Positions 62,019-64,000 of a stretch of 64,000 nucleotides of DNA are shown one piece after another (position 1 is the first letter of the stretch; each line of letters opens with the position of its first letter). A model generated the notes under the pieces. It was not told where the DNA came from and did not search any database. It saw nothing but the letters and a program-made list of their open reading frames with translations. The position numbers and the translations under genes are program-made. This stretch comes from Luteibacter jiangsuensis (lineage in GTDB: Bacteria > Pseudomonadota > Gammaproteobacteria > Xanthomonadales > Rhodanobacteraceae), in the NCBI RefSeq assembly GCF_011742555.1, contig NZ_JAAQQR010000011.1, positions 1 through 64,000 on the forward strand. The letters are read 5' to 3'.

Positions 62019-64000
62019 TCAGGAAGCGAGCTTCGGGAACGACGTGATCCGCAGCTTGGCTCCGGCATAGGGCACGAGCCTAAGCGTCGTGTAAGGCTCG
62101 TCCTCCGGCGCCGGTTTCGCGGGCACTGGATCGGCCGCTCCTTCTTCCGCCTTCCATGCAACGAGGCGCCCTCGCACGGAGAGCGTCATCGCAGGGGTTG
62201 CACCGGCGAACGGGCGCGGCCCGACGGCATGTTGCTCGACCTTGCCCGGCTCGCCTGCCGCATAGTTCCACTGCGACGTCGGATACACCTGCCAATCGTT
62301 GGTGAGGCCGCGCTTGCGCCATTTGACCCATGCTTCGCCGACAGGCAGGGAAAACACGAGTGCGCCGCGGGTGAAGCTGACCGAATCGTTGAATCCGGTC
62401 TCGGTCACCACATCGGCGGGGAAGGAGAGTTCGATTCGGTCCCCGGCCGACCATTGCCGTTCCACGGTGACGAAGCCGGCCCCGGCGGAGGCTTGCACGG
62501 TTTCGCCGTTGACCTTCACCGACGGCGCACGACACCAGCCTGGCAGGCGCAGGCGCACCGGGAAGGCAACGGGTGACGCCGGCCGCAGCGTGATGGCGAT
62601 GTTGTCGCGGAACGGATAGTCGGTTTCCTGTTCGATCTCGATCGGTACGCCGCGCGCCATTGTGCGGACATGGCAGGGCGCATAGACGGCCGCGGCAAGA
62701 CCGCCGTCCGCGCAGGCCATCCACAGGCTTGCCGTCAGCTTCGGCCAGCCCTGGTGGAAGTTGGCCGTGCAGCATCCGAAGTGAGGATCGAGGCCGAAGA
62801 GATTCGCTTCCGGCCCGTTCGTGGTCCAGGGCCGGCGATGCAGGCTGCATTCCACCTGGTTGGGCTGCTGATCGTACTGATGAGCCCACATGTCGTCGGT
62901 GAAGGCGGCCGGCAACGCGTTGAAGGCGATGCGTTCGATGCGGTCGCCGAGCACGGCGTCGCCGGTGATCGCCAGCGCCGTTTCCAGCGAATACATGGCT
63001 TCCACCACCGCGCACAGTTCGATGCCCTGCGAGGGGCTACGGCCGGCAAGGTGTTCGTCGCCGGAGAACATGCCGTTCGGAAGGCCGTGATAACGATCCA
63101 GCTGCTCGAGCTGGTGATGAATGGCGGCGCGGTCGTCCGCACTGCGCGAGATCAGCGACCATACCGGCGATGCCTTCAGTGCCTGCGCGACGTTGACGCC
63201 ATGCACCTGCAATCCGTCGTCTTCCATGAAGGCATTCTTGTTCTTGGCTTCGACCATCTTGGCATCGGTCTTTTCCTTGAACGGGTAGTTCACGTACATG
63301 GCCTGCCAGTCGTAGCCCTGCTTCTTCAGCAGCGCGGCCAGTTCGAGGAGCTTCGGGTCCTGCGTGCGTGAATACAGCCAGAGGATCGAGGCCACTTCGT
63401 CCTGCCAGCGCATGCGGCCCCAGTCGCGCAACGGGCGCCCTGGCAGGGCACCGAGCTGGTAATGGAAATACCGCGTCATGAAGGGAACGACACGCGCGTC
63501 TCCGGTCAGCTCCTGGTACTGCGTCAGCACCTTGAGCATGACCATGCGTGGCCACCAGTCGTCGTTGCTCTTCGGACCGAACATGCCGTTGGGCCAGGGA
63601 TTTTCGAGCGTCCACTCGATGAAGCGATGCGCTTTCGCTTTCAATGCCGGTGAATCGAGCTGCCACGCCAGGGGCAGCAGTCCGTCCACGAAATAAGGCC
63701 CGCGCTCCCACGATTCGCCCTTGCCGCCGAGCCATCCGCTGTTCGGACCGAGGTCCGGCCATGTCTCGTCCACCCGGCCGCCGAGCCCTTCCGCTTGCAC
63801 TTCCAGCTGGCGCTTCAGCCAGCCGGCGGGGCGGATGGAGCCGGCCGGAAGCAACTGGAACGGTTGCGGTGCGAGAGTGGCGGGAGGGAATACGGCCGTA
63901 GAGGCCGGCCTCGTCGTTGCACCGCTTTCCACGGGAATCCAGGATGCCAGCGCGCCGAGAGCGGACGCCTGAAGAAAACCCCGGCGCCCCGGACGGATCG
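62019..64000 (-). CDS. GH127-type beta-L-arabinofuranosidase (DUF1680), 5' end outside the window
   Basis: About 660 residues are visible; the frame runs off the right edge. The visible N-terminus reads RPGRRGFLQASALGALASWI, a twin-arginine (Tat) signal, so the true start is beyond the window and the Met-like GTG at 63932 is not the start. The catalytic barrel includes WWPRMVMLKVLTQYQELTGD, GMFSGDEHLAGRSPSQGIEL and the Cys pair GCCTANFHQGWPKL, where family members carry the zinc-bound nucleophile Cys. Beta-sandwich domains follow. It would act on plant arabinans or hydroxyproline-rich glycan chains in the periplasm, folded before export. Confidence 0.88.
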   Translation of the reverse strand, partial: IRPGRRGFLQASALGALASWIPVESGATTRPASTAVFPPATLAPQPFQLLPAGSIRPAGWLKRQLEVQAEGLGGRVDETWPDLGPNSGWLGGKGESWERGPYFVDGLLPLAWQLDSPALKAKAHRFIEWTLENPWPNGMFGPKSNDDWWPRMVMLKVLTQYQELTGDARVVPFMTRYFHYQLGALPGRPLRDWGRMRWQDEVASILWLYSRTQDPKLLELAALLKKQGYDWQAMYVNYPFKEKTDAKMVEAKNKNAFMEDDGLQVHGVNVAQALKASPVWSLISRSADDRAAIHHQLEQLDRYHGLPNGMFSGDEHLAGRSPSQGIELCAVVEAMYSLETALAITGDAVLGDRIERIAFNALPAAFTDDMWAHQYDQQPNQVECSLHRRPWTTNGPEANLFGLDPHFGCCTANFHQGWPKLTASLWMACADGGLAAAVYAPCHVRTMARGVPIEIEQETDYPFRDNIAITLRPASPVAFPVRLRLPGWCRAPSVKVNGETVQASAGAGFVTVERQWSAGDRIELSFPADVVTETGFNDSVSFTRGALVFSLPVGEAWVKWRKRGLTNDWQVYPTSQWNYAAGEPGKVEQHAVGPRPFAGATPAMTLSVRGRLVAWKAEEGAADPVPAKPAPEDEPYTTLRLVPYAGAKLRITSFPKLAS

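Overview
The window is high-GC gammaproteobacterial DNA. Its gene content points to the Xanthomonadales, most likely Rhodanobacteraceae of the Luteibacter/Dyella kind: a Xanthomonadales-type killing type IV secretion system (X-T4SS) with XVIPCD-tailed effectors, a cheY-cheA-cheW-mcp-cheR-cheD-cheB cluster behind a FliA-type promoter, and recA-recX-alaS-csrA-tRNA-Ser. The taxonomic placement is inference from content.

Region 1 (1-6300) is an accessory island, visibly richer in A/T than the rest. It opens with the tail of an IS3-family transposase. A run of small genes follows, mostly unrecognised, several of which look like orphan immunity proteins. Broken pieces lie among them: a kptA interrupted by one in-frame TAA, a second truncated copy of one small gene, and a fragment related to another.

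Region 2 (6465-16145) is a chemotaxis cluster on the + strand. A near-perfect sigma-28 promoter precedes a STAS protein, cheY, cheA, cheW, a transmembrane receptor, cheR, cheD, cheB, a membrane-anchored receptor-like protein and a second STAS protein. A terminator closes it.

Region 3 (16289-30000) starts with a glycine-rich repeat lipoprotein next to a TpsB/FhaC-type outer-membrane transporter, with no TpsA exoprotein. Then come a catalase-like protein, phbB, gluQ, htpX, htpG, an AEC permease, hslR and mutS. REP-like palindromes fill several gaps.

Region 4 (30104-55432) is the X-T4SS locus, almost entirely on the - strand. Reading with transcription it runs virB7-B8-B9-B10-B11-B1-B2-B3-B4-B5-B6, then four DUF4189 proteins mixed with virB6 fragments and a truncated gene, a secreted protein, a GH19 effector, its putative lipoprotein immunity protein, three tandem immunity paralogues, a lipase effector, virD4 and a small periplasmic protein. 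A lysozyme-like effector with an LprI-type inhibitor gene lies on the + strand at the end. All three effectors end in an XVIPCD signal, which VirD4 recognises. The operon carries clear marks of module duplication and decay, including the remains of an effector start between two immunity genes and repeated copies of the virB6 3' end joined to DUF4189 genes.

Region 5 (56475-64000) is mainly housekeeping: pncC, recA, recX, alaS, csrA and tRNA-Ser(GCT). The window ends inside a GH127-like glycosidase whose visible N-terminus is a twin-arginine signal.
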